Below are positions 1-8,168 of a stretch of 64,000 nucleotides of DNA, in pieces; position 1 is the first letter of the stretch, and the number at the start of each line of letters is the position of its first letter. Origin of the DNA: Pelagimonas varians (GTDB lineage Bacteria; Pseudomonadota; Alphaproteobacteria; Rhodobacterales; Rhodobacteraceae). The stretch is taken from contig NZ_QKMF01000001.1 in assembly GCF_003208435.1 (NCBI RefSeq), forward strand, positions 1 to 64,000, read 5' to 3'. The notes under the pieces were generated by a model. The model searched no databases. It was not told where the DNA came from and saw only the letters and a list, made by a program, of their open reading frames with translations. Made by a program: the position numbers and the translations under genes.

Positions 1-104
1 TTTACATAGATTTGGTGCAAATCCCCAGTCGCTCAGCCACGCTCAACGACCTGCGCCACAGCGTCCTGCTAAAACTCATCTGTAGACCGAATTCCTTTGT
101 TCAT
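1..104 (-). mobile_element. IS3-family transposase OrfA remnant (5' end only, broken)
   Basis: Read on the minus strand from the ATG at 104, the translation is MNKGIRSTDEF, a stop codon, QDAVAQVVERG, then after a frame change ERLGICTKSM. This is the usual start of an IS3-family OrfA, whose helix-turn-helix has the pattern DEFK-x-AV-x-QV-x-ERG followed by ERLG-x-STKSL. The internal stop, the short deletion and the frame change show that it is dead. The rest would lie beyond the left edge of the window. Functional OrfA binds the insertion-sequence ends, but this fragment cannot. The family is recognised by eye from a short stretch, so the exact subgroup is uncertain. Confidence 0.6.
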
Positions 105-961
105 CTCCGTCTGTCCTTGGTTTCAAAATTACCAAGCAAACCGTATGCAGATCTAGGGGCACTTCGTCGGTCCTGTTTTGTAAGTAGAGTTTTTTGCGTT
201 ATTTTTGCAATTGGTGGCAATATGTTTAATTTCGATGCCGTTGTCGGATCTGCAATTGACTTGCTGTGATGAGAGAGTTCTGTATCCATTGCCAATAAAT
301 GCAATGGCAATGGACCATACGTATTTGAGGATTTTTATTCGTGTTTCTTGAGGTATATTAGTGTCCAAAATATCATTTTGTTATTTTTTTCAATTTTGGA
401 GATGGTGATTGAAGGAGTTGTGATTGCTGGATATTTCTTGAGATCTTTGAAATTTCACACTATTTATTTCGTTTTCCATGTCCGACCGTCTAGTAAGAAG
501 CGAGTGAACCCTGCTTGTCGTTAATTCGTTGAGGTTGTGCCAATATAGTCGTTCGAACCTAGACAATCTGTCAGGGCAATTGTTTTTGCAAATATCGTGC
601 TGTTTCATTCCATTTTCTGTCCGCATGCAGCACTGAATTGACCGGGTCTGGCAACACCGTCTGACAGATATCTTTACCATCATCCGAGGAACGCTCGTTT
701 TTAGAGCCGGTGAGCGGCACTGAATTATGGGGATGGATGGCAGCGGGTGACGCTCAGGTACATTGAACCACGTCCGAAATGCTACCGCCGAACGTGGTGG
801 CAATGCATTTGTCCTTACTCAAAATGTTCGGGTGAAGCTGGCACTGTCATCCAGGCGGATGCCTACAAGTGTAAGTAGCACCGGCGAACGGCTCAAAGCC
901 GCCGTTTGGGATGACCGGCGGTCGTGCACTGCTATATCTTCAAACCAGTCATTCGGAATAT
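105..961. other. Gene-free stretch next to the IS remnant
   Basis: No reading frame on either strand here resembles a known protein, and none has a convincing ribosome binding site. The first 300 bases are A+T-rich and probably include the outer end of the broken insertion sequence. The part from about 650 to 960 is more G+C-rich and may be eroded coding sequence, but I could not assign it to a family. Confidence 0.5.
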
Positions 962-1390
962 CTAATGTGGAGGGTTGCGGCCCGCTTGGACCTTGGCTTG
1001 GCGTGCGGGCCAGGTCGATGCGATAAATGCCAAAACTTGCCAGATTTCGCCGTCGCTCAAGGCCCCCGAAAAACCGGGCATGCCGCTAGTGAAACCAGTG
1101 ACGCCGGAGCGGCCCAGAGCCTCCTGACCGCCCAGCTTGGTGTAGTCAAACAGTTGGGTGTTTGAATGATGCCAAGTGTGGCCGGTTTCATCATGCGGGG
1201 GAGCAGGTAACACACCGTTTTCGTCAGCGACACGCCAATTTGGCTGACCTTCAAGATTGGCCCCGTGGCAGTCGGCACAATGTTCGGAATATAGCACTGC
1301 CCCGGCCGCCAGATCGCGCCCGTCGAATTCATGCCCGGCATTTGCAGTGGATGCAGCTATCAGAAGCACAACAACAGCCCCCCGCATCAT
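962..1390 (-). CDS. Small periplasmic c-type cytochrome (monohaem)
   Basis: Secreted cytochrome c of 142 residues. The start at 1390 gives MMRGAVVVLLIAASTANA, a typical Sec signal peptide, and its ATGA overlaps the stop of the multicopper oxidase gene, so the two are translationally coupled. The haem site is CADCH soon after the signal cleavage site. A likely distal Met ligand lies in the GMPGFSG segment, followed by the class I cytochrome ending (LSDGEIWQVLAFIASTW). It is the last gene of a five-gene minus-strand cluster and probably passes electrons to or from the oxidase. A longer frame to 1456 exists but would put sequence unlike a signal peptide in front. The electron partner is inferred from position only. 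Confidence 0.85.
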   Translation of the reverse strand: MMRGAVVVLLIAASTANAGHEFDGRDLAAGAVLYSEHCADCHGANLEGQPNWRVADENGVLPAPPHDETGHTWHHSNTQLFDYTKLGGQEALGRSGVTGFTSGMPGFSGALSDGEIWQVLAFIASTWPARQAKVQAGRNPPH

Positions 1391-2694
1391 GTGACCTCCA
1401 CCCAAGTTTTCATGCCCGAGGCCTGATGACCCAACATGTGGCAATGCAGTAGCCATTTGCCCGGATTATCGAAGACACATAAGATGTCGCGTGTTTCAAA
1501 GCGATCGAGCAGAGTTGTGTCGCGTAAATCCCCTATCGTTCCACCTTCGGCAACTTCGTAAAAGTGATGCCCATGAAGATGGATGCCATGTGAAAAGGAC
1601 GTGTCGTTGATCAGGCGGATGCGGGCCGTTTCACCGCGTTTGAATCTGGCGAACGGCGTCGTTGGCAGGCCCGACACACCATTAAAGGCCCAGATGTCAT
1701 CGCCTTCGTGACGACTTCCCATGGCACCACCTTCCATCTTGAGCGTCAAATCATGAACCGGGGTACCGGGTCTGACCACTTGCGCGGCCGGAAGCGCAAC
1801 GATCTCGGTGTCAATTGGTGACGGATTGTCGCCATCAATTTCAATGCGGCCTAGCTCATAAGGATCTTCGCGGGTTGGAAAATCGAAACGAACGACGTTG
1901 GCGACATCGACAATCAGGTCAATACGCTGAGCGGGGGCAAGCACGATGTTCTTGATTGGGCGCGGTGCGGGCAGTGGCATACCATCCAGCGCAACGATCT
2001 TGCCTTCCACACCCGCCAGAGAGATCGGAAACACACGGGCCGTGGCGACATTGATCAGGCGCAGGCGCACCCTATCACCGCGCCTTACCATTGAGACAGA
2101 TGGCAACGCGCGCGCATAATTCCCAAGCCGCCCGCCGTGGGCGAAATCGTGCATATTGCCAAAATCACCCATCAAGGTCCCGTCAGGATCGATACGCCAA
2201 TCATCAATCAGAACGGTCACATCATGGTCAACCTGCGGCGGGTCACGTTCTTCAACGATCAAGGGCCCATAAAGCCCCCTCTCAACCTGTTCCCAAGACC
2301 GGCTATGCGAGTGATACCAAAACGTGCCAGCATCTGGCGCAACGTATGAATAGTCAAAACCACCACCATCCGGCACCGCATCTTGGGTCATTCCCGGTAC
2401 ACCATCCATGGCGTTGTCGATGCGGATACCGTGCCAATGCAAGGCTGTGTCAGAACCAATCCGGTTCTCAAATCGGACGTCCAACCGCCCCCCTTGGGTT
2501 ACCCGCAGTTCAGGCCCCGGCGTCTGTCCGTTCAGGCCAAGCATTTGCGTGGTTCCATCCCCCTTGGGCAGGATTTGCGCAGTTACCGGTTCAGCTTGCA
2601 GGATAAATGGCGCAGCAAATCCGAAGCGTGGAAAAGCAAAAGCCGCCGCTCCGGTAGCAAGAAGGCCACGGCGGGTCAATTCAAGTCCGGTCAT
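1387..2694 (-). CDS. Tat-exported multicopper oxidase (CopA/CumA/laccase-like)
   Basis: Periplasmic multicopper oxidase of 435 residues with three cupredoxin domains. The N-terminus LTRRGLLATGAAAFAF is a twin-arginine signal. All four copper motifs are present: HWHGI, WYHSHS, HGIHLHGHHF and the C-terminal HCHMLGHQASGM, which supplies the type 1 Cys, His and Met ligands. Such enzymes couple one-electron oxidation of a substrate (Cu(I), Mn(II), phenols) to reduction of O2 to water. The start at 2694 (MTGLELTRRG) is preferred because its ATGA overlaps the stop of the cytochrome c' gene. The frame extends upstream to 2715. A copper-oxidising, detoxifying role fits the cytochrome and DUF2946-like neighbours, but the substrate cannot be read from sequence. 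Confidence 0.88.
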   Translation of the reverse strand: MTGLELTRRGLLATGAAAFAFPRFGFAAPFILQAEPVTAQILPKGDGTTQMLGLNGQTPGPELRVTQGGRLDVRFENRIGSDTALHWHGIRIDNAMDGVPGMTQDAVPDGGGFDYSYVAPDAGTFWYHSHSRSWEQVERGLYGPLIVEERDPPQVDHDVTVLIDDWRIDPDGTLMGDFGNMHDFAHGGRLGNYARALPSVSMVRRGDRVRLRLINVATARVFPISLAGVEGKIVALDGMPLPAPRPIKNIVLAPAQRIDLIVDVANVVRFDFPTREDPYELGRIEIDGDNPSPIDTEIVALPAAQVVRPGTPVHDLTLKMEGGAMGSRHEGDDIWAFNGVSGLPTTPFARFKRGETARIRLINDTSFSHGIHLHGHHFYEVAEGGTIGDLRDTTLLDRFETRDILCVFDNPGKWLLHCHMLGHQASGMKTWVEVT

Positions 2695-3137
2695 TTGCGA
2701 TACTCCTTGTGGCATGCTTTACAGGTGGCCCCCAATTGGATCATTCCGTTGCTCAGGTCCTCAGGGGTCGACAAGGATTGGGATAAATCGTTTGCGGCCT
2801 TTTCCATGCTCTGTGCCTTGGCGCTAAAATCGTCGAACCGATCCCATATCGCTGGCAATGCTTCGGATTTCGGGTCGGTTTCCGGGGCTTGGAAAAGCAG
2901 TGGCGTTTGAGCAGCATGCAAGGCGACTGTTTTCGCGGCTGTTCTGGCCGTCTCAACATCAAATGCTACAGTGCCCTTATTCATAGTGCCCATGATCTTC
3001 ACTGCATCACCGATTGATTTCATGGCGTCCATCCGGGCCATAACAGCCGCGTTTTTCACCCCACCATGCGCCAAAACAACAGTTCCCAAACATGCGGTGA
3101 CCACCACCGCAGATAGGCAAGATTTTATCTGTTTCAT
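2691..3137 (-). CDS. Cytochrome c'/c556 family protein
   Basis: Secreted monohaem cytochrome of the class II (c'/c556) family, 148 residues. It begins with a Sec signal peptide (MKQIKSCLSAVVVTACLGTVVLA). A mostly helical body follows, and the haem motif CKACH lies at the very C-terminus in GATCKACHKEYRK, the class II arrangement. Class II cytochromes form four-helix bundles in the periplasm and act in electron transfer or NO binding. A start 12 bases upstream is also possible. The gene overlaps the oxidase gene by the four bases ATGA and lies 18 bases downstream of another cytochrome gene, so it is within an operon. Confidence 0.87.
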   Translation of the reverse strand: MKQIKSCLSAVVVTACLGTVVLAHGGVKNAAVMARMDAMKSIGDAVKIMGTMNKGTVAFDVETARTAAKTVALHAAQTPLLFQAPETDPKSEALPAIWDRFDDFSAKAQSMEKAANDLSQSLSTPEDLSNGMIQLGATCKACHKEYRK

Positions 3138-3155
3138 TCTATTTCCCACCTAATT

Positions 3156-3593
3156 CTAAAGAATACCATTGGCGCGCTGCAACGCGCGAATGTAGGCAAT
3201 GATGGATACGACATCGCCGCGTGTCAGCCCGTCAACGGCCGCCATGTCGCCAAAACTCCAGTGGTGAGAACGAACACCAGCAGCAACTGCGCGTTGAAAG
3301 GATTCGTCACTGTGATGAGACGGTTCATAGATTTTGTGAACCAGCGGCGGCCCCATGCCATTTCTGCCAGAGCCGTCCTTGCCATGGCAATCAATACAAA
3401 TCGATTGATAGGCTGTTTGACCGATCTGGGCCTTTCCGGAAAAGGCGTCTGGTACAGTGACTGAAACAAGGGCCGCCCCGAATTCAGAAGCGTCGGGCGT
3501 AGAAGAGTGCGAATTCGAGCTATTTGCGAATATAGCCCACCCCGCAATACCAGCAGCGAAAAGCGCCCCGGCAATAAGGAATTTGGAAGTCAT
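3156..3593 (-). CDS. Membrane-anchored or secreted c-type cytochrome
   Basis: Monohaem cytochrome c of 145 residues. The start at 3593 has a good ribosome binding site (AAGGAGAC). It gives MTSKFLIAGALFAAGIAGWAIFA, a hydrophobic segment that could be a cleaved signal or an N-terminal anchor. The haem motif is CIDCH, followed by GKDGSGRNGMGPPLV and a C-terminal class I helix (DVVSIIAYIRALQ). The likely axial Met lies in the FGDMAAVDGLT region. It sits between the DUF2946-like gene and the cytochrome c' gene, all on the same strand. It may act as the electron carrier for the multicopper oxidase, but this is inference. Confidence 0.85.
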   Translation of the reverse strand: MTSKFLIAGALFAAGIAGWAIFANSSNSHSSTPDASEFGAALVSVTVPDAFSGKAQIGQTAYQSICIDCHGKDGSGRNGMGPPLVHKIYEPSHHSDESFQRAVAAGVRSHHWSFGDMAAVDGLTRGDVVSIIAYIRALQRANGIL

Positions 3594-3644
3594 GTTGTCT
3601 CCTTGAAGCGTATGAAGGTTGTTCCCCATGAAAGGGGTTTGCCT

Positions 3645-3983
3645 TCACGCGCGAGGAGGAGGAGGGTCGAACCCTATTTCGGATCCGTTCGCCATGCTGG
3701 CGAAAGGAATGCGAAGGTCCAAGGATGCGGCCACAAACAGCAACAAGCCATCCTGCGTCGTTTCCCGAATTGCCGTACAAACCAAACAAATTGCGCAGCT
3801 TTGACCGTCAATGTGGGACATGTCACTATGGTCGCTGCATGGCGGAGGGCAAGGATGGGTGACGGTCGATTTTTGCATCAGCGCAGCGCTGTCCCCCGAT
3901 CCGACAGAGGAAATCCCCCATCCGCCGAAGGCCAAGATGGTGACAACCACGAGTAAGCACAATGGTTTCAACAATGTCCCCAT
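3645..3983 (-). CDS. DUF2946-like small secreted protein, possibly copper-related
   Basis: A 112-residue protein with an N-terminal hydrophobic segment (LLKPLCLLVVVTILAFGGWG), then a Cys/His-rich stretch (HPCPPPCSDHSDMSHIDG and CAICLVC) and a proline-rich tail ending DPPPPRA. This layout of leader, clustered Cys, His and Met residues, a second hydrophobic patch and an Arg/Pro end resembles DUF2946 proteins, which are often found beside copper genes. It is the first gene of the cluster containing the multicopper oxidase and would plausibly bind or sense copper in the periplasm. The ribosome binding site is weak and the family match was made by eye. Confidence 0.55.
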   Translation of the reverse strand: MGTLLKPLCLLVVVTILAFGGWGISSVGSGDSAALMQKSTVTHPCPPPCSDHSDMSHIDGQSCAICLVCTAIRETTQDGLLLFVAASLDLRIPFASMANGSEIGFDPPPPRA

Positions 3984-5003
3984 AAGGTCAAACTGCCTGC
4001 TGATGGCGTCAGACGCAAGAGGCAGAAGATCACATATGCTCCATCGGCTGGTTGTCTTAAAGGCTGACCCTTTGTGAAGTTGGACGCTTAAACGTCCGCC
4101 GTTGTCTCTTGGACACCAGCTCTACACGCACCCAGCGAACGGCTCTTGTCAGCCCTTGGTGTCGAAGGTAGCGATCTGGCGCGCAGGGAGCTTTGTGCAG
4201 GCTGCCCCGCAAGGTAGTAACGAACCCATAGTCACAAATTTTGCTCATCTCGGATCAGGGCAAAAGAACACAATTGTGAATCAGTACTAAGATTTGACCG
4301 AAGACGGGTAAATGGATGGAAATCAATTCACTCGTGCTGGCAATTTCAGCTGCTTAGGTGACGTTGATGTAGGCGCGTTCAGGAGATCCGCTTCGAAACT
4401 CAGCGCGGCCACTTGGCTCTGTTATTGCGAAAGACCATCTGTAGCGGGAACGTATTTGTCTAATCTCTGTGCGCTTTTATCAATCTGGACATGAAACGTC
4501 TAAGCAAATTGCCGGACTAGCTAGGGGCAGAAGATCTTGTCTAAACACAGCCGCCACTGCTGGCCTGCGCAGTTGTCGGGCAATGTTTTCATGGAAGAGG
4601 GGGGATGATGCCAACGTCTGCAAACTTCTTTCCAATGACCGTGCAGCGCGTATATTCGCCCGGCATAAAATTGCAGGTAATCTGTCCGGTGCTATGGGCG
4701 TTGTTGCCATAGGTTTACCGTCTGCACACACATCAAACCCTTTTTCATAAACCATTCGTACTCAAGCGATTTTTGTGAGTGCGAAAGTCTCTGAACATGC
4801 GGACAGGCGTGTCCGTCGCTTCTTTCGTTGCGGGGCACGGCGCGTTTGGGGCAATCGATGTCGATCTGGATTGACAACGATCAATTCCACTTCGCCTGAC
4901 CATGCGAAAATTACCTGAGCTACTTGATCATTGCACCCGACCCGGACCGTCCATGCTTCGGATCGGGGTGATCAGGTCAAGCCAAAGTGATTTGGAGTGA
5001 GCC
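3984..5003. other. Long gene-free region between two divergent electron-transfer clusters
   Basis: About 1 kb in which I see no convincing gene. It must hold the promoters of the minus-strand copper/cytochrome cluster and of the plus-strand flavoprotein cluster. Several short frames exist on both strands, but none has a family signature, a signal peptide or a good ribosome binding site. A short inverted repeat (GGACG/CGTCC, near 4081-4098) lies close to the start of the minus-strand cluster. Confidence 0.5.
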
Positions 5004-5761
5004 ATGCCAAGACCAAGTGACAAAAAACCGGCGATGACACGGCGCGCGCTTTTGGGGACTGGCGCGATTGCGGGCTTGGGGCTTGCGGCGGGCAGTTCTG
5101 CTGCTGCGGGACCAATGCCTGTTCCGAAAAGCTGGGACGAAGACGCGGATGTCGTTGTGATCGGCACCGGTTTTGCAGGGTTCTGCGTGGCTTATGAGCC
5201 TGCCAAAACGGGGGCCTCGGTGGCGTTGTTGGAACAGATGCGATCGCCGGACGGGAACTCGATAATCAACGGCGGGCTGCTGGCGGCGGCAGGGACACCT
5301 GATCAAGGTGTCGAAGGCAGCGCCGAGAGCCTGCTTTCCGACAAGACGAAGGCCGGTTTGAATCTGAACCACCCGCATTTGGAACGTGTCGTTGCCGAAC
5401 GGTCTGCTGAGACTGCACAATGGACGATCGACGAGATCGGGGTCGAGTGCTCTGGCATGATGCAATTGGGCGGCCGTTCGGTGCCGCATTCGCTGGCTTT
5501 GGCGGCAGGGAGCGGGTCAGGCATTGTGGTGCCCTTGTTGGGCAAGCTTGAGGAAATGGGGGTCAAGCCGAAGACCCGTACGATGCTGCGAAATCTTTTC
5601 CGCGATGAGGATGGCCGGGTACGCCGAGTACAAGGGGTGCTGGTGCATGAGCGTAGCGACGCCAAGGATCCCGAAAGCGGTGCGCCCAAAACGATCCGCG
5701 CGCGATTACCGACTGTCTCGGTTTTGGCCGCATCGCAGGTCAGAGCGCAGTCGCGACTTGA
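5004..5761 (+). pseudogene. Internally deleted copy of the Tat flavoprotein gene
   Basis: The first 230 or so residues closely match the intact flavoprotein immediately downstream: Tat signal (MTRRALLGTGAIAGLG), dinucleotide fold (VVVIGTGFAGFCVAYE), then the GNSIINGG and GAPKTIRA segments. After IRA the reading frame becomes unrelated, but the adjacent frame encodes DCLGFGRIAGQSAVAT and a stop at 5759-5761. That matches the C-terminus of the intact copy (DCLVFGRIAGQ). Roughly 240 codons of the middle and the catalytic domain have been lost in one deletion. The open frame itself runs on to 5777. A ribosome binding site (GGAGTGAG) remains, so a truncated protein lacking its active site might still be made. 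Confidence 0.85.
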
Positions 5762-5849
5762 AGCCTCATCGCACTGAAACATCGCGAACAACAACTCGGG
5801 CGGGCGACCGGTCCGTTCGTCCCCAATCGTTCAAAAAGGAGCCATTTTA

Positions 5850-7397
5850 ATGTCTGACAAAATTAAAAACAGGTTTGGAAAATCCGTTACACGGCGTGAA
5901 ATTCTGGGCGCGGGCGCAGCGGTCGGCGCGACCATTGCACTTGGGTCCGGGGCCAAGGCCGCGCCGATGCCGGAAAGCTGGGATGAAGAAGTCGATGTCG
6001 TAATTGTCGGCACTGGCTTTGCGGGTTTGGCGGCCGCCTATGAGGCGCAAAAGGCCGGTGCTTCTGTTGCGCTGCTTGAGAAGATGCGCACACCGGGCGG
6101 CAATTCGATCATCAACGGCGGCGTGTTTTCCGCAGCAGGTTCACCGCAGCAGGCTGATGAGGGGATCGAGGATTCTGCCGAGCTGCTCTATCAGGACATG
6201 CTCAAGGCAGGTCTATATCTCAATCACCCCGAACTTGCGCGTCTGGCCGCTGAAAAATCGGTCGAAACTTGGCAATGGACCGTGGATGAAATCGGGGCCG
6301 AGTGGGTTTCGGACTTGCGCCACATGGGCGGACATTCAGTGCCGCGCGCCTACAAGACCAAAATGGGAACCGGCGCGGGAGTAGTCGTTCCGCTGCTTGC
6401 CAAGCTGGCAGAGATGGGCGTTGAACCTCGGACACGGGCGTTGCTCAAGAATATCATCCGCGATGACGACGGACGGGTAAAAGGTGTGGTTGTGCATGAC
6501 GGCTTTCGCCATCCGGATTTAGAGAGCGGAACGCCTAAGACGATCAAGGCAAACAGGGGCGTGATTTTGGCGACCGGCGGGTTCGGAAACGATCTTGCTT
6601 TCCGTACCATGCAAGATCCGCGTCTGGATGCATCTGTGGACACCACGAACCATCCGGGGGCCACCGCCGAAGCGCTTCGCGAGGGGATGAACATTGGGGC
6701 CTTTTTGATCCAGCCCAGCTGGGTCCAGCTTGGCCCTTGGACGAGTGCGGATGAAAAGGGATTTGGCCGCTCGCCGTATTTCGTGCAGAGCGTCACAGCC
6801 GCCTATGGTTTGTGGGTCAACTGGGAAACGGGTCGCCGCTTTGTGAATGAGTTGGCAGACCGCAAAACCCGTGCCGATGCGATCATTGCAGAGGGAAACA
6901 AGGCCATCGCGTTCTGTGACGCGGGGGGATACAAGGTGGCGCGGCGCCGTCTGGGCGACAAGATGCTGGATGGGCTGAAATCCTCGGGCGTCGTCAAGGA
7001 GTATCCTACGCTCGAGGCTATGGCGGAAGAGTTTGGCACGCCGCTGGCAAGTTTGCAGGCGACAATCGAGCGGTTCAACGCGTCTGTGGATGCTGGCAAG
7101 GACGCCGAAATGGGCCGCTATATGCAAAAAGACCAGTTCAGAATCGGAGCGGGTCCGTTCTATGCAGTGCGCCTGTTGCCCAAAGTTCACCACACGATGG
7201 GTGGTCTGGCAATCAGCGCGCGGGCCGAGGCACTTGATGTGGTCTCAATGGAGCCAATTCCGGGGCTTTTTGTTGCGGGCGAGGCCGCAGGCGGCGTCCA
7301 CGGCGCATCGCGGTTGGGATCCTGTGCCTTCCTTGACTGTCTCGTGTTCGGCCGCATTGCCGGACAGAACGCTGCATCGATGAACAGCTGGAGCTGA
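5850..7397 (+). CDS. Tat-exported fumarate-reductase-like flavoprotein (FAD-dependent)
   Basis: Periplasmic FAD enzyme of 515 residues related to the flavin domains of flavocytochrome c fumarate and urocanate reductases. Visible features are a Tat signal (VTRREILGAGAAVGA), the FAD fold VVIVGTGFAGLAAAYEA, the family motif GGNSIINGG, HHTMGGL near residue 430, and the C-terminal GLFVAGEAAGGVHGASRLG with FGRIAGQN. It carries no haem site, so electrons probably arrive from the hexaheme cytochrome encoded next. Members of this family reduce C=C bonds of acids such as fumarate, urocanate or acrylates. The substrate is not clear. The start has a strong site (AAAAGGAG). A damaged copy lies just upstream. 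Confidence 0.85.
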   Translation: MSDKIKNRFGKSVTRREILGAGAAVGATIALGSGAKAAPMPESWDEEVDVVIVGTGFAGLAAAYEAQKAGASVALLEKMRTPGGNSIINGGVFSAAGSPQQADEGIEDSAELLYQDMLKAGLYLNHPELARLAAEKSVETWQWTVDEIGAEWVSDLRHMGGHSVPRAYKTKMGTGAGVVVPLLAKLAEMGVEPRTRALLKNIIRDDDGRVKGVVVHDGFRHPDLESGTPKTIKANRGVILATGGFGNDLAFRTMQDPRLDASVDTTNHPGATAEALREGMNIGAFLIQPSWVQLGPWTSADEKGFGRSPYFVQSVTAAYGLWVNWETGRRFVNELADRKTRADAIIAEGNKAIAFCDAGGYKVARRRLGDKMLDGLKSSGVVKEYPTLEAMAEEFGTPLASLQATIERFNASVDAGKDAEMGRYMQKDQFRIGAGPFYAVRLLPKVHHTMGGLAISARAEALDVVSMEPIPGLFVAGEAAGGVHGASRLGSCAFLDCLVFGRIAGQNAASMNSWS

Positions 7398-7486
7398 TCT
7401 TAAAATTTCGATGCATAACAATGACATGGCGCAATCTGCGCCGTGTCGTCAGATGGGTTGATCTGACATGTTGAAAGGAGCGGCAG

Positions 7487-8116
7487 GTGTACTTGCGGAA
7501 CATACTGATTGCCGGGCTGGCCATGTTGGTCCTGACGGCTGCGTCTGGGGTTTATGTACTGGCGCAAACCGAGAGTTTGTGCGTTCTTGACGCGCAAGAT
7601 GCCTGTGTCTGGCCCGCTGCGTCGGGAGATGAAAAGCCCCGACAACAAAGAAGCAAATCCCATACGGGCGAACCGGGCATAACGGGCCATGACGGAAAGC
7701 CTGCACCGGACCACGTTTGCACGGACTGCCACGCAGAGCCGGACCTGTTACCCGACGGTCATCTGCGCACCGCCGGAATGTCGATGCGTGGCTGCCGGAT
7801 ATGTCACGGCACAGAAGCGGCTGCGTCGCTAGACGACCGGATTTTTCAAAGCCATACGCATTTCTTTGCCGGAGGCAGCTGCGTCAGTTGCCACGAAGAT
7901 CCCGAAGACGTCTCCGAGCCGGCGACAGAGGTATGCACCTCTTGCCACGGCACGCTTGAGGCCCTCGCGCTAAAGACCGAGCACGTCGAACACGCCAACC
8001 CGCACGCTTCGCCGCATGGTGCGCCCTACGCGGAATGCGTGCTTTGCCATTACCAACATGAACCGCCGGACAACTTTTGCGCGACCTGTCACGATTTTGA
8101 GTTCGAAATGCCATGA
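7487..8116 (+). CDS. Hexaheme periplasmic c-type cytochrome
   Basis: A 209-residue protein with a hydrophobic N-terminus (LIAGLAMLVLTAAS) and six CxxCH haem sites at residues 78-82, 103-107, 132-136, 150-154, 184-188 and 198-202. Extra histidines between them could be second axial ligands. The spacing recalls the small multihaem electron-transfer domains that feed fumarate-reductase-type flavoproteins, including those fused to them in Shewanella. The start is GTG at 7487 with GAAAGGAG upstream. It lies 89 bases after the flavoprotein and 52 bases before the haem/beta-barrel gene, which suggests one operon and a role in passing electrons between those two proteins. Confidence 0.85.
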   Translation: MYLRNILIAGLAMLVLTAASGVYVLAQTESLCVLDAQDACVWPAASGDEKPRQQRSKSHTGEPGITGHDGKPAPDHVCTDCHAEPDLLPDGHLRTAGMSMRGCRICHGTEAAASLDDRIFQSHTHFFAGGSCVSCHEDPEDVSEPATEVCTSCHGTLEALALKTEHVEHANPHASPHGAPYAECVLCHYQHEPPDNFCATCHDFEFEMP

Positions 8117-8168
8117 CGGGAAACATGCTCCGTAAGGAAAGAACCAGTTTCAAAGAAAGACATGAGTT

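Noticed and set aside
4480-4877. Overlapping minus-strand frames in the gap before the flavoprotein cluster
   Set aside because: No motif, signal peptide or ribosome site. They look like chance open frames in non-coding DNA.
6519-7193. A 224-codon minus-strand open frame
   Set aside because: It is antisense to the intact flavoprotein and shows no motif or ribosome binding site.
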